From NCBI RefSeq assembly GCF_000300005.1, contig NC_018691.1:1984001-2048000 (forward strand): 64,000 bases of DNA, in the 5' to 3' direction. How positions within the stretch are numbered: position 1 is the stretch's first letter; each line of letters starts with the position of its first letter. The notes beneath the pieces were generated by a model, which saw only the letters and a list, made by a program, of their open reading frames with translations, ran no database searches and was not told where the DNA came from. The stretch comes from Alloalcanivorax dieselolei B5 (GTDB taxonomy: Bacteria > Pseudomonadota > Gammaproteobacteria > Pseudomonadales > Alcanivoracaceae). Below are positions 53,718 to 62,818 of this stretch, one piece after another. The translations under genes were made by a program, and so were the position numbers.

Positions 53718-55004
53718 TCAGTAGAGTCTTGGTTGCCCACTGCTCTTGTCAATGCACCAGCAGGCGTGGGTGCCGTCGATGGGGATGCCGCCGACCCAGC
53801 GTACTGGCGGGCGGCTGTCCAGCCAGTTGCGGTAGCCGCTGAGGACGCCGTGGCCGGCATGGGTGACATCCAGCAGGCCTTCATCCCAGGGGCGCCCGGG
53901 GGTGCGGTGATATTCCAGCAGCGCCCGCTCGCCTTCCAGCAGCGGTTTCAGGACCCAGCGAAACATTTGCGGTGACAAATAGGGGAGCGGTTCGCGTTCT
54001 TCTTGCAGGGCGTTATACACCCCTCGTATGGAAATCGGCCCGCGTTCGGCCACCAGTTGCGCTGCCAATTGCTCGCTCAGTCCCAGGCCGGTGGCCGGAT
54101 CCGGCAGTTCCAGCAGATGACGGCGCAGGGCCCGACCGAGCATGGGCAGCGCCGAGGTGGTGTGCCGGGACAGGCGGTATAGCGCGTCGGGATGGTTGGC
54201 GGTCACCGCGCGCCAGGCCGCTTCGCCGAGCGACAGCTGCGCGGTACTGACCGCGCGCCGTTGCCGCCACAACCAGTTGAGAACAAAGGGCGCCAGTTGG
54301 GTGAGGCAGCGAAAACGCTTGACCCCCGGCACCGATTCCACCGCGATCAATTGCAGCGGAGCGCCGTTGGGATTATGGCTGAACTGGTGCAGCAGCCGGG
54401 CCAGAATCAGTTGGTCCTGACTGTCGTGCTGGAACCACAACACCACCCGCCGGCCCCGCGCGGCTTCCGCCAGCCGGTCTTGAATGTCTTGCTGTTCCCG
54501 CGCCACCCGTTGCCAGTCCTGTTGCCGCAGATTCGCCAGAAAACGGCTGCGCCGCTGCCGGAACAGCGGTATCGGTTCGTTACGCAGGGGGCCGAGACTG
54601 TACGGGTCCGCCAGGCTCAGTATTTCACCGACGAAGCCGGCCTTGCGCAGACGCGGGGTCAGGTCCGTGGCCCCGCACAGATGCAGAGTGGCTTCGTCGC
54701 CATCGGGGCTGAGGCCGTAGAGGGGTTGGCTGTGTTCCAGTTCGCGAATGTGGTGGCTCTGTGAGGCCCAATCCGGGAAACCCTGTTCCCGGGCAATGGC
54801 GCGCCGGGCATCGGCCAGCGTGAACGGCTGGTGTTGCGAACGGCGGCGCGCGGCCAGTCGTAACACCGCCGGGGTGTGATGGCGGCGGGCGCCGCGCAGC
54901 AGATTGCGGGCGCGGCGTTCCTGTCTTTCCAGCGTCAGATGGCCGTGAACAAAAGGGCTGGGTGGAGCGGGTACTGCAGAAGACATGTCATGGTCCCTGG
55001 ACAT
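53718..55004 (-). CDS. DUF1835 domain protein
   Basis: 428 aa. An N-terminal segment of about 90 residues, rich in Arg and including an ARRAIAREQGFPDW motif as seen in ankyrin/DUF1835 proteins, precedes the DUF1835 domain (LHLCGATDLTPRLRKAGFVGEILSLADPYSLGPL and WFQHDSQDQLILARLL). The C-terminal part (PPVRWVGGIPIDG) resembles DUF3658. Function unknown. The start could be 55004 or an ATG at 54986 with a better ribosome site (AGGGA). The gene ends 6 bp before repeat A4. Confidence 0.78.
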   Translation of the reverse strand: MSRDHDMSSAVPAPPSPFVHGHLTLERQERRARNLLRGARRHHTPAVLRLAARRRSQHQPFTLADARRAIAREQGFPDWASQSHHIRELEHSQPLYGLSPDGDEATLHLCGATDLTPRLRKAGFVGEILSLADPYSLGPLRNEPIPLFRQRRSRFLANLRQQDWQRVAREQQDIQDRLAEAARGRRVVLWFQHDSQDQLILARLLHQFSHNPNGAPLQLIAVESVPGVKRFRCLTQLAPFVLNWLWRQRRAVSTAQLSLGEAAWRAVTANHPDALYRLSRHTTSALPMLGRALRRHLLELPDPATGLGLSEQLAAQLVAERGPISIRGVYNALQEEREPLPYLSPQMFRWVLKPLLEGERALLEYHRTPGRPWDEGLLDVTHAGHGVLSGYRNWLDSRPPVRWVGGIPIDGTHACWCIDKSSGQPRLY

Positions 55005-55103
55005 TCTTCAAACCGGTTCTCACTACCATAGATCGGCGTGGCAAACGGTCAATATGCATACCGGCCGGAACGGTCATGTTTTCACAAGTTTTACCAATGA
55101 CAT

Positions 55104-55133
55104 AACGCAGGCACGCAACGCGCTGGCACGCTG
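55104..55133. repeat. Solo family C arm C4
   Basis: A single block of GCACGC-type units (AACGCAGGCACGCAACGCGC, then TGGCACGCTGA) matching the left arm of C3. I see no facing partner within 300 bp. It lies between DUF1835 and the lipase gene end. Confidence 0.55.
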
Positions 55134-55160
55134 ATTCGCCCTTGGCTCACGAGCCGCGAT

Positions 55161-56126
55161 TCAAGTTCGGGGCATCCGGCCCAGGAATTCACCGATACAC
55201 CGGTAAGTTTCCTCGCACGCTTCCGGCACCAGATCCTCCAGATTCAGATAAGCGTGAATCATGTCCGGGAAATGCACATGCTGATGAGGGATGCCGGCTT
55301 CACTGATTCGGTCGAGGTAGCGCAGGCCCTCGTCGCGCAGTGGGCACAGGCCGGCGGTGATCACCAGGGTCTCCGGCATGCCCGTGCCCATGGGCATGTA
55401 CAGCGGAGAATGGGCGCGCCGGTCCTCGCCGTGCTGGAAGTAATGGTCCAGGTACCACTCGATGCGGGGTGTTTCCAACAAATAGCCGTGGCTGTTTTCC
55501 TGCACTGACGGCTGTTCCAGGGTGTAATCCAGGCTCGGGTAGATCAGAATCTGGCGTTGCGGGCGATGTGCCTCATCGTCCTGCAGCAGGGCGGAAAGCG
55601 TGGCGGCCAAAGCGCCGCCGCCGGAGTCCCCGACCAGCGTCAGTGACCGTTGCACCGGATAGCCTTCCCGGGACAGCAGCGGATAGAGCCCGCGTGTCAC
55701 CGCCAGGCAGTCCTCCAGACCCGCCGGGTAGGGGTGCTCCGGTGTCAGCCGGTATTCCACCGACAGCAGCAGGTGACCGCTGGCCTCGGCCAGTTTGCGG
55801 CAGATCGGGTCGTACACCTGGACACTGCCGGCCATGTGGCCGCCGCCGTGAAAAAACAAACACACCGGCTTGCGCTGGCCCGGTGCCGGATCGTAGGCGC
55901 GCACCGCGATGGCGTGTCCGTCCGCATCCATCACCAGATCGCGCACTCCGGCGATGTCGGGAATGCGGGTGACCAGGGTTTCGGTCATCCCCGCCAGGCT
56001 GTCGCGCACCATGGCGGGGGTGGCTTCGATGCCTTTGCGGCGTTGTTCCTCGATCAGATGGTTGAGCCGGGTGAGCCAGGGCAACAGACCGGGGTGAAGG
56101 GTCTTGCTCAGCATTCCTGTCAACAT
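55161..56126 (-). CDS. Alpha/beta hydrolase, hormone-sensitive-lipase family
   Basis: 321 aa esterase/lipase of family IV. Oxyanion HGGG at 93-96, nucleophile S168 in VGDSGGGALA, and the C-terminal Asp/His region DMIHAYLNLEDL. Likely cleaves short or medium acyl esters in the cytosol. The start at 56126 overlaps the stop of the upstream MaoC-like gene, so it is in the same operon; a second ATG at 56114 is possible. A long upstream ORF extension is out of family. Confidence 0.88.
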   Translation of the reverse strand: MLTGMLSKTLHPGLLPWLTRLNHLIEEQRRKGIEATPAMVRDSLAGMTETLVTRIPDIAGVRDLVMDADGHAIAVRAYDPAPGQRKPVCLFFHGGGHMAGSVQVYDPICRKLAEASGHLLLSVEYRLTPEHPYPAGLEDCLAVTRGLYPLLSREGYPVQRSLTLVGDSGGGALAATLSALLQDDEAHRPQRQILIYPSLDYTLEQPSVQENSHGYLLETPRIEWYLDHYFQHGEDRRAHSPLYMPMGTGMPETLVITAGLCPLRDEGLRYLDRISEAGIPHQHVHFPDMIHAYLNLEDLVPEACEETYRCIGEFLGRMPRT

Positions 56127-56503
56127 TGAAACAGCACCAGGGCTTCGCCGGAACAGATCATCCGGCCATTGGCGCCGGTGCATTCGGTGGCCAGATTCAC
56201 CAGCGCCTTGTCGGCGCGCAGGCGGGTCACGGTGACTTTGGCGGTGAGCGCTTCGCCCACGTCGGCGTCCTGTTCGAAGTGCAGGCTCTGTTTGAGATAG
56301 TTGGTGCCGTGGCCGGGTAACTCCTCGCCAAGCAGATAGGAAAACAGGCCGGCGATAAGCGGTTCCGGCACGGTGGCGCATTGGGCCTCGGGGAAGTTGA
56401 CCAGCGCGCACCACTGGCTCAGGTCCCCAGCGCTGAAATGACGGGAGACGGTGGCCTGGTCGCCGACCTTCAGGGCGTGAAAACGGGGCAGGGTCTCGCT
56501 CAC
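56120..56503 (-). CDS. MaoC-like hotdog protein lacking the catalytic motif
   Basis: 127 aa single hotdog. EPLIAGLFSYLLGEELPGHGTNYLKQSLHFEQDADVGEAL is the MaoC/thioesterase core, but the hydratase motif (D-x4-HxD type) seen in the next gene is not present in the N-terminal region here. It starts at GTG 56503, overlapping the partner's stop (GTGA). It may form a heterodimer with that partner, as in split MaoC hydratases. Confidence 0.8.
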   Translation of the reverse strand: MSETLPRFHALKVGDQATVSRHFSAGDLSQWCALVNFPEAQCATVPEPLIAGLFSYLLGEELPGHGTNYLKQSLHFEQDADVGEALTAKVTVTRLRADKALVNLATECTGANGRMICSGEALVLFQC

Positions 56504-56886
56504 GGGGTGTTCTCCTCGGCGATGTGAATACGGGCGCGGCCTTCCAGGCAGACGCCGCCGTCGGCCTTGACCACGCGGGTAGTGAATAGATCGTCCTGTT
56601 GCCGCGCTTCGACGATCACCGTCAATGCCTCGCCGGCGTAGGCGGGGGCGGGGAACATCAGTTCCTGCATGGACAGGGTGGCACCGGGCCAGGACCGGGC
56701 GATCAGCGCGCGCAGATGGGAAAACAACAGCATGCCGTGGGAAACGGTGGCGCCGAAGCGAGTCACCGAGGCGTACTGGGGATCCACATGGATGGGGTTG
56801 TGATCGCCGCTGATCTCGGCGAAATCATCAAAGTCCTGTTGGGACAAGGTCACGGCCTGCTCCAGCCGTGCTTTATTCAGCGCCAT
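56500..56886 (-). CDS. MaoC-like (R)-enoyl-CoA hydratase
   Basis: 128 aa single hotdog with the hydratase-2 motif ISGDHNPIHVDPQYA (D28 and H33 as catalytic dyad) and FGATVSHGMLLFSHL. Hydrates trans-2-enoyl-CoA to (R)-3-hydroxyacyl-CoA. The ATG at 56886 lies 14 bp inside the acyl-CoA synthetase gene's end; the longer ORF is an out-of-frame reading of the synthetase. Coupled to the non-catalytic hotdog gene downstream. Confidence 0.87.
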   Translation of the reverse strand: MALNKARLEQAVTLSQQDFDDFAEISGDHNPIHVDPQYASVTRFGATVSHGMLLFSHLRALIARSWPGATLSMQELMFPAPAYAGEALTVIVEARQQDDLFTTRVVKADGGVCLEGRARIHIAEENTP

Positions 56887-58390
56887 TGCGCAGCTCCTGT
56901 TTGGTGACTTTGCCCAGGGCGTTACGGGGCAGTGCCGGCAGGCACTGGAAAACCTTGGGAACCTTGTAGCCGGCCAGCCGTTCACGGCAGTGGGCGCGCA
57001 AGGCGTCCTCGTCGACGTGGCTGTCCGGGCGCAGTACGTAGCAGGCCTTGCCCACTTCGCCCCAGCGCTCGTCAGCGATGCCCACCACCGCCACTTCGGC
57101 GATGGCCGGATGTTGTTCAAGTGCTTTTTCCACTTCGGCGGGATAGACGTTTTCGCCGCCGGAGATGTACATGTCCTTCCAGCGATCGACGATGTAATAA
57201 AAGCCGTCGTTGTCGCGCCGGGCGACGTCGCCGCTGTGCAGCCAGCCGTCGGCTTCGATGGCCTCGGCGGTGGCGTCGGGACGGTTCCAGTAACCCGGCG
57301 TAATGTTGGGGCCACGGATCAGCAGCTCGCCGGCTTCGCCGTCGGGCACGTCACGGCCATCCCGGTCGACGATGCGGACTTCGGTAAGCAATTGCGGACG
57401 GCCCACGGAGCCGATTTTTTCAATCACTTTGTCTTCATCGAGCAAAAACACCGTGGGGCCGGTTTCGGTCATGCCCATGCCGGTGCGCACATGAATGCCG
57501 TGCTCCACATAGCTCTGTGCCACGGGCAGGGACAGCGGGGCGCCGCCGCAACCCCAGGAACGTACTCGGCGCAGCCGTTCGCCGCTGAAGCCCGGTTGCT
57601 CCAGCAGCGCCTGGTACACCGCCGGCACGCCGAAGAAAATGGTCGCCCGCTGTTCCAATATTTCGAGTGCCTGCTGCGGCTCGAAGTTACGCGCCACCAG
57701 CACGGCGCCGCCAACAAAAAACACCGCGCTGGAATAGAGATTGATGCCGGCGGTGTGGAACAGCGGCAGCACGTTGAGCAGCACGTCCTCGCCGGTGAGG
57801 TTCACCGCCAGACCGATGTTCAGGTAGTTGGCCAGCATCATGCGAAACGTCTGCACCACGCCCTTGGGCCGGCCGGTGGTGCCGGAGGTGTAGAGCAGGT
57901 ACCAGGGCGTGTCCGGACTCTTTTCCGGGTGCGCGCTGAGATCCGGGGTCACCTGTTGAAGATCCTGGTGATAGTGACGCTCCGAGCCGACCGGCTGATC
58001 CAGCGCCACCAGCGTCAGGTCGGTGAAGGCGCTCCCCAGGGCGCGGGCCGCATCGGCCAGTTCGTCACCGAAGATCAAGGCCCCGGGCTGGCAATCGGCC
58101 ATCAGGACTTCCAGCTCCGGCACCGCCAGACGCCAATTCAGCGGCACCAGAATCAGGCCGGCCTTGGCGCAGCCGTACAGCATGGCGAAGAATTCCGAGC
58201 GGCTGTGACCGAGCCAGGCGAGCCGGTCGCCTTCCCGCAACCCCCATTGCTGACGGGCCGCCGCCGCCAGCCGCGCCGCCCGTTCGTTGAGCTGCGCGTA
58301 GTTGTAGCGTTCGCCGTCGTGCAGATCTTCCAGTGCCAGCCGGTCCGGGGTTACCCGGGCGCGTTGGGCCAGCAGGTCGAACATTTCCAT
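56873..58390 (-). CDS. Acyl-CoA synthetase (AMP-forming)
   Basis: 505 aa adenylate-forming ligase activating a carboxylic acid to its CoA thioester. P-loop LLYTSGTTGRPKGVV, MGMTETGPTVFLL (motif A5), GWLHSGDVARRDNDGFYYIVDRWKD (A7-A8) and the catalytic Lys in NALGKVTKQEL. Size and motifs suit a medium- to long-chain or aromatic-type FadD/FadK relative; the acid is not predictable. Head of the operon synthetase-MaoC-hotdog-lipase. Confidence 0.92.
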   Translation of the reverse strand: MEMFDLLAQRARVTPDRLALEDLHDGERYNYAQLNERAARLAAAARQQWGLREGDRLAWLGHSRSEFFAMLYGCAKAGLILVPLNWRLAVPELEVLMADCQPGALIFGDELADAARALGSAFTDLTLVALDQPVGSERHYHQDLQQVTPDLSAHPEKSPDTPWYLLYTSGTTGRPKGVVQTFRMMLANYLNIGLAVNLTGEDVLLNVLPLFHTAGINLYSSAVFFVGGAVLVARNFEPQQALEILEQRATIFFGVPAVYQALLEQPGFSGERLRRVRSWGCGGAPLSLPVAQSYVEHGIHVRTGMGMTETGPTVFLLDEDKVIEKIGSVGRPQLLTEVRIVDRDGRDVPDGEAGELLIRGPNITPGYWNRPDATAEAIEADGWLHSGDVARRDNDGFYYIVDRWKDMYISGGENVYPAEVEKALEQHPAIAEVAVVGIADERWGEVGKACYVLRPDSHVDEDALRAHCRERLAGYKVPKVFQCLPALPRNALGKVTKQELRNGAE

Positions 58391-58465
58391 CGATGCCTCC
58401 GGTTTCTTGTTCCATGGGCACGGGACCCGGACGTTCGCGATCAGGGTCCCGTTCCCACGCCTTTG

Positions 58466-60937
58466 TTACGGGTTCAGTTCCGACCAGCTGAAGCGGGTGA
58501 TGCGGTTGCTGATCAGTGAGAACACGAATACCGAGCCGTCACCCACGGCCACCTGTTCGGCGTCGAACAGGCCGCCCGGGCGGCTGCCCAGAGACCGGTC
58601 CAGCCAATGGCCCAGATAGTTCGGGCGGATCACGCCGTTGCTGTCCGGGGTGCTGTCGTCCGGGTTGGCCCAGGCCCGCGCCACCATGTTGAAGCCATCG
58701 GCCACCAGCAGGCTGTCCTGTTGCGCGTCGTAGGCCAGGCCGGCGGGCAGGAACAGCCGGTCCGCTTCCAGGTCTTCCGGATGGTCATAGGTGCCGCCGC
58801 CGACGCCCACTTGCCCGAGCAGGCCGCCGTTGGCCGGGGACAGAGCCTGGATGCGCTGGTTGCGCCGGTCGGTGACGTAGATGCGGTCGGACAAGGCCAG
58901 CACGCCGCCGATCTGATCGAAGGTGCCGGGCGCGCCCTGGTCGAAGAACGCCGGGCCGAGACTCCAGTTGTCGCCCAGGTCACTGCCTTTGCTGCTGTCG
59001 ACGCCGCCGGCGTACCAGATCCGGTTCAGCGTGCTGCTGCCGCTGTCGTAATCGAACCGCCAGGCGTAGTTGGCGAAGCTGGTGATGTACAGCTCGTGCT
59101 GATCGCCGCTGCCGCGGACCGAGATCGATACCGGGTAATTGATGTTGCTGGAGGTCAGGGCGATGCGCGGTGCCGACAGGCCGCCGGTGCGGTAGCTCAG
59201 ATTGAACAGCTCTTCCAGGTTGCCGTCGGCGTCGTAAATGCGAACGCTGGCGTCACCGGTGTAGGGCCAGGGCAGGGTGGCGTCGGCGCCCACCAGAACC
59301 GCCACCATTTCGCCGTGGTTGCTGTCGTTGAAGGTGGCGATGCCGGTGACCCCGTAGCTGATGTTGGTGCCGGGGAAACGGCCCAGGAAGTTGCCGCTGC
59401 CGTCGTACATGTTGATGCGGGTGTTGGGGGTATCGCTCACCAGCAAGCGGTTCTTGCTGCCAAGCCAGGCCATGCCGCTGGCGGAGTGCAGTTGTCCGGC
59501 GAGCGTACGCGGGTGCCCCCAGAATTCGTGGTTGCTCTCACCGCCGACGCCGGCGGAAACGGAGCAGCGCAGCAGGGTGGTACCGCCGGAGTTGGTCCAG
59601 CATTTCTTGATGCGGTTGTTGCCGCTGTCGCTGACCAGATGTACGCGGGCGTTACTGAAGAAGTAACCCCAGGACCAGATATCCTCGCGGTAGAAATTAC
59701 CGTTGGCATCGATCACTGGCACCAGATCGTTGGGCAATTGGAAAGCGGCATCTTCATTGGCGGCGGTGGTGGGGGCGCGCATTTCCACCTGATGAATGCC
59801 CAGATGGCCGTAGACCCAGGTGGCCTGAGCGTCGGCGCTGCCGCTGCTACGATATTTCACTGGATTGGTGTCGGTGGTGGCGGCCAGGTTGGGGAAGCGC
59901 AGGATGCGGCCGTTGTAGGTGTCCGCCACGTACAGGTTGCCCTGCAGATCGGTGCGCACACCGCGAGGCCGCTTCAGATGATCGGCGTTGCCGTCGTCAT
60001 CGCGGATGCGCCCGAGCATGTCGTCCAGGGTCAACTGGCCGGTGGCGGTATCGACGCGGAAAATCTTGATGCGGTTGTTGCCGTTGTCGGCCACGTAGAG
60101 ATAGGTGGCGCCATTATCCGGCGACTGGTAGTAGGTCATGCCCTGGGGAATGCGGAAGCCGTCGCGTTTTTCCGGTTCACCGGCGTAGTCGTCGTAGTAG
60201 GTGGAATCGGTGCCGTAGTTTTTATCGACACCGCGCAGGATCGGCCCGGCACCGACGTACTGGCCGCTGCCGTCCTGCCAGCCCACTGTCTGGATCAGGT
60301 TGACCTGATAGTTGTTGTCCGGATCGATGCTGAACGCCTTGATGCGATGGTTGAATTCATCGGAGATGTAGATGAACCCCTGCGGGGTGATCGTCATGTT
60401 ACGCGGCAAATACAGATCGGCGCCGCCACCGTGACCGGGCTGGCCGATAGAGGTGACGTATTCGAAATTGTCGGCGCTGCCGGCGACGGTGCGGAAAAAA
60501 TGCACCTGCTGACGGCCTACATCATTGACGTAAAGGCCGGCTAGGCGATCGTCATCCGCTTCGCTTTTCGACAGAAAAGCGATGCCCAGCGGTGCGCGGA
60601 TATCCGGAACGGCGCTGGCCGGGCTGTCCGCCGCCAGGGTCTGGTCGGCGTCGTCCAGGGTGCCGATGGCGGCGCCGTTGAGATTGAGCACGCGGATTGT
60701 GTAGTCGCCCATGTCCGCCACGTAAACGCGGGTCTGGGTGGCACCTAGCGCAACGGTGTCGCGGTCGTAAGTAACGGTGGTGGGGGTATTGAACTGATAG
60801 CGTTGGTGCGCCGGCTCGCTGCTCAGTTCCGCCGAACGGTCTTCATCGGCGAAGGTCTGGAAGGCGCTGGCCGACAGCGGCAGGGCGCTGATCAGCGCGG
60901 CCTGGCCGAGTCGGTATAGCAGGGTGTTTCTGGTCAT
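58466..60937 (-). CDS. Secreted NHL-repeat beta-propeller protein
   Basis: 823 aa with a signal peptide (TLLYRLGQAALISALPLSASA, cleavage near residue 26). NHL-type repeats follow along nearly the whole chain: TRVYVADMGDYTIRVLNLNG, GFIYISDEFNHRIKAFSIDP, TYLYVADNGNNRIKIFRVD, GNLYVADTYNGRILRFPN, RIYVTDRRNQRIQALSP. No enzyme motif is seen. A ribosome site GGGAGA precedes the ATG at 60937. Location inside an acyl-CoA cluster suggests a link to uptake or extracellular handling of the growth substrate, but that is speculation. Confidence 0.85.
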   Translation of the reverse strand: MTRNTLLYRLGQAALISALPLSASAFQTFADEDRSAELSSEPAHQRYQFNTPTTVTYDRDTVALGATQTRVYVADMGDYTIRVLNLNGAAIGTLDDADQTLAADSPASAVPDIRAPLGIAFLSKSEADDDRLAGLYVNDVGRQQVHFFRTVAGSADNFEYVTSIGQPGHGGGADLYLPRNMTITPQGFIYISDEFNHRIKAFSIDPDNNYQVNLIQTVGWQDGSGQYVGAGPILRGVDKNYGTDSTYYDDYAGEPEKRDGFRIPQGMTYYQSPDNGATYLYVADNGNNRIKIFRVDTATGQLTLDDMLGRIRDDDGNADHLKRPRGVRTDLQGNLYVADTYNGRILRFPNLAATTDTNPVKYRSSGSADAQATWVYGHLGIHQVEMRAPTTAANEDAAFQLPNDLVPVIDANGNFYREDIWSWGYFFSNARVHLVSDSGNNRIKKCWTNSGGTTLLRCSVSAGVGGESNHEFWGHPRTLAGQLHSASGMAWLGSKNRLLVSDTPNTRINMYDGSGNFLGRFPGTNISYGVTGIATFNDSNHGEMVAVLVGADATLPWPYTGDASVRIYDADGNLEELFNLSYRTGGLSAPRIALTSSNINYPVSISVRGSGDQHELYITSFANYAWRFDYDSGSSTLNRIWYAGGVDSSKGSDLGDNWSLGPAFFDQGAPGTFDQIGGVLALSDRIYVTDRRNQRIQALSPANGGLLGQVGVGGGTYDHPEDLEADRLFLPAGLAYDAQQDSLLVADGFNMVARAWANPDDSTPDSNGVIRPNYLGHWLDRSLGSRPGGLFDAEQVAVGDGSVFVFSLISNRITRFSWSELNP

Positions 60938-61049
60938 TGTGGTTCTCCCGATTGTTGTTGTTATGCCCTGATAGAGCCTGTGAACAGGCTCGCTCACTCA
61001 CTCGCTCGCTCTTACTGCTAGGGCGGTTCTGCTTTTTGCTGTTTCCGTA

Positions 61050-61808
61050 TCAGCGGGCGAGGAAGGCGGCCATGCCGCTGTCCGCTTCGTCGCTGTCGAT
61101 CTGTTCCAGAAAATGCTGGCGCTCGTCATCGAGGGCGGCGCGCACCCGGTGTGGATCCGGCCGCGTCAGTGCCAGGGTGTGACGGACACTGGACGGCTGC
61201 GCCCGGCACAACTGCTGTGCCAGCGCGAGTGCCTGATTGTGTTCCTCGCCCTCGTTCACCAGGTGCTGCACCAGCCCGATACGATGCGCCTCTTCGGCGC
61301 TTACCTGTCGGTTGAGCAACTGGATGTCGAGGGCGCGGGCGCGGCCGATCCGTTCCGGCATCAGCGCGGTCCAGCCGCCGTCGGGGCTGTAGCCCACCAC
61401 GGTGTACCAGGGCGCGAAGTTGGCGCGTGGCCCGGCCACGGCGATATCGCAGCCCAGTACCAGGCCGAGGGAGCCGCCGGTCACGGTGCCGTGCACCGCC
61501 ACCACCGTGGGGCAGGGCAGCGTCAGCAAGGCCAGGATGACGTCGTTGAGACGGCCCACCACGTGGTGGGCGTAGTCGCGGCGCAGCTCTCGCGGCGTGT
61601 GATAGAAGCCGGCCACGTCACCGCCGGTGGAAAAGGAACGGCCATTGGCGTCGAGCAGCAGTGCTCTGGGGGCTTCGCCATGGGCGCGGGCCAGAGCATC
61701 GGCGAGGGCATCCAGCAATTCCGGCACCAGGGCGTTATGCCGCTCCGGGCGGTTGAGGGTGAGCCGTGCCAGGCCGTCCTGGTTCTGATAAAGCACCAGC
61801 TCGCTCAT
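61050..61808 (-). CDS. Enoyl-CoA hydratase/isomerase family protein
   Basis: 252 aa crotonase. Oxyanion/CoA loops LTLNRPERHNALVPEL, GRSFSTGGDVAGFY and the HGTVTGGSLGLVLGCDIAVAG block, which has Gly at the usual G-G oxyanion position. The glutamates of true hydratases are not obvious: residues after SLGL and PERIGR differ, so the exact reaction (hydratase, isomerase or other) is open. The start at 61808 overlaps the TetR stop. Confidence 0.87.
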   Translation of the reverse strand: MSELVLYQNQDGLARLTLNRPERHNALVPELLDALADALARAHGEAPRALLLDANGRSFSTGGDVAGFYHTPRELRRDYAHHVVGRLNDVILALLTLPCPTVVAVHGTVTGGSLGLVLGCDIAVAGPRANFAPWYTVVGYSPDGGWTALMPERIGRARALDIQLLNRQVSAEEAHRIGLVQHLVNEGEEHNQALALAQQLCRAQPSSVRHTLALTRPDPHRVRAALDDERQHFLEQIDSDEADSGMAAFLAR

Positions 61809-62431
61809 GCTTTCTCCTTGCCGTCCAGGGCCAGCCCGTTGCGGAACAGATCCGATATGGTGGCGACGATCTCGTCGAAGGAGCGGTCCCGGTCCCAAAG
61901 GGCGAAACGCAGGCCGAGAAAGTTGGACAGGCCCATCAAGGCCCAGACCCGGATCTCATCGTTGCCGGGCCGCACTTCGCCCTTGCGGGTAGCGTCGGCC
62001 AGCATGCGCATGTAGCCCCGGCCGAACGCTTCGTAATATTCGCGGAAGATCGCTTCATCGACGAATTGCGCTTCCTGCAGCACCCGATACAGCGAGGGGT
62101 TGGCGCTGACGTATTCGAGGAAGGCGCGCAGACCCAGCTCCTCTGCCTGCAGCCGGTCGCGGGCGCTGATCACACTGGCGGCCAGATGGGCCCGCACTTT
62201 ATGTCCCATGTCGCGTACCAGTTCACGCAGGATTTCCTCCTTGCCGGAGAAATAGCAGTACAGCGTGCCCTGGGCGACGCCGGCGGCGCGGGTGATGTCG
62301 CTGATGCCGGCGCGGTGATAGCCAAGAGAGCCAAAGGTGTCCTCGGCGGCTTTCAGAATCCGGGCGCGGGTGCGGGCACCACGGGCGGTTTTCGGGGCGC
62401 TGGGGGCGATGTCCTTGGCGGCGGAACTCAT
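61805..62431 (-). CDS. TetR-family transcriptional regulator
   Basis: 208 aa. N-terminal HTH (ARILKAAEDTFGSLGYHRAGISDITRAAGVAQGTLYCYFSGKEEI, about residues 25-69) and a ligand-binding helical domain. Probably senses an acyl-CoA or related ligand and controls the divergent binding-protein gene and the acyl-CoA genes below it. The ATG at 62431 is chosen for family length; 25 upstream codons in the same frame lack support. Confidence 0.9.
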   Translation of the reverse strand: MSSAAKDIAPSAPKTARGARTRARILKAAEDTFGSLGYHRAGISDITRAAGVAQGTLYCYFSGKEEILRELVRDMGHKVRAHLAASVISARDRLQAEELGLRAFLEYVSANPSLYRVLQEAQFVDEAIFREYYEAFGRGYMRMLADATRKGEVRPGNDEIRVWALMGLSNFLGLRFALWDRDRSFDEIVATISDLFRNGLALDGKEKA

Positions 62432-62818
62432 GGGCAAATCCTGTTTTGTTATTTGAAAACTGAATCGGTAGTCAGAAAAATTACGACCGAAGCCGTGCAG
62501 TGTCAAGTTGAACCGTGCTTGAAAGGATTGCCTGGTGATCGCTGTTAGTGGCTGTTTTATAGGGTTTTATAGGCCATTTTGGGAGGCTGGGAATAGCTCG
62601 GTAGACGAAATAATAAAATTTGTCTCCATTACGGTGCTTGAAGAAACCTGATTCAGTTGTCATATTATGAGCCAATGCAGTTCGCCCTGTTTGATAAGGC
62701 GAGGTGCCGCGCCGTCCGGCCGTGCCGGGACGGTTCTCGACCCAATGACAACAACCGAACAACAAGCCCACTCATCGCGCTGCCGTGCAGACGATGAAGA
62801 TAGAAAGGGAGAGATAAC
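62432..62818. promoter_or_regulatory. TetR/LivK divergent control region
   Basis: 387 bp with no gene. Two perfect tandem 10-mers GTTTTATAGG at 62554-62573. An imperfect palindrome at 62603-62625 (AGACGAAAT / AATTTGTCT arms around AATAA) is a candidate TetR operator. TTGAAG (62638) and TATTAT (62663), 19 bp apart, could be the plus-strand promoter. Confidence 0.4.

Noticed and set aside
58607-60544. 645-aa plus-strand ORF opposite the NHL protein
   Set aside because: Low-complexity Val/Ala/Gly shadow of repeat sequence.
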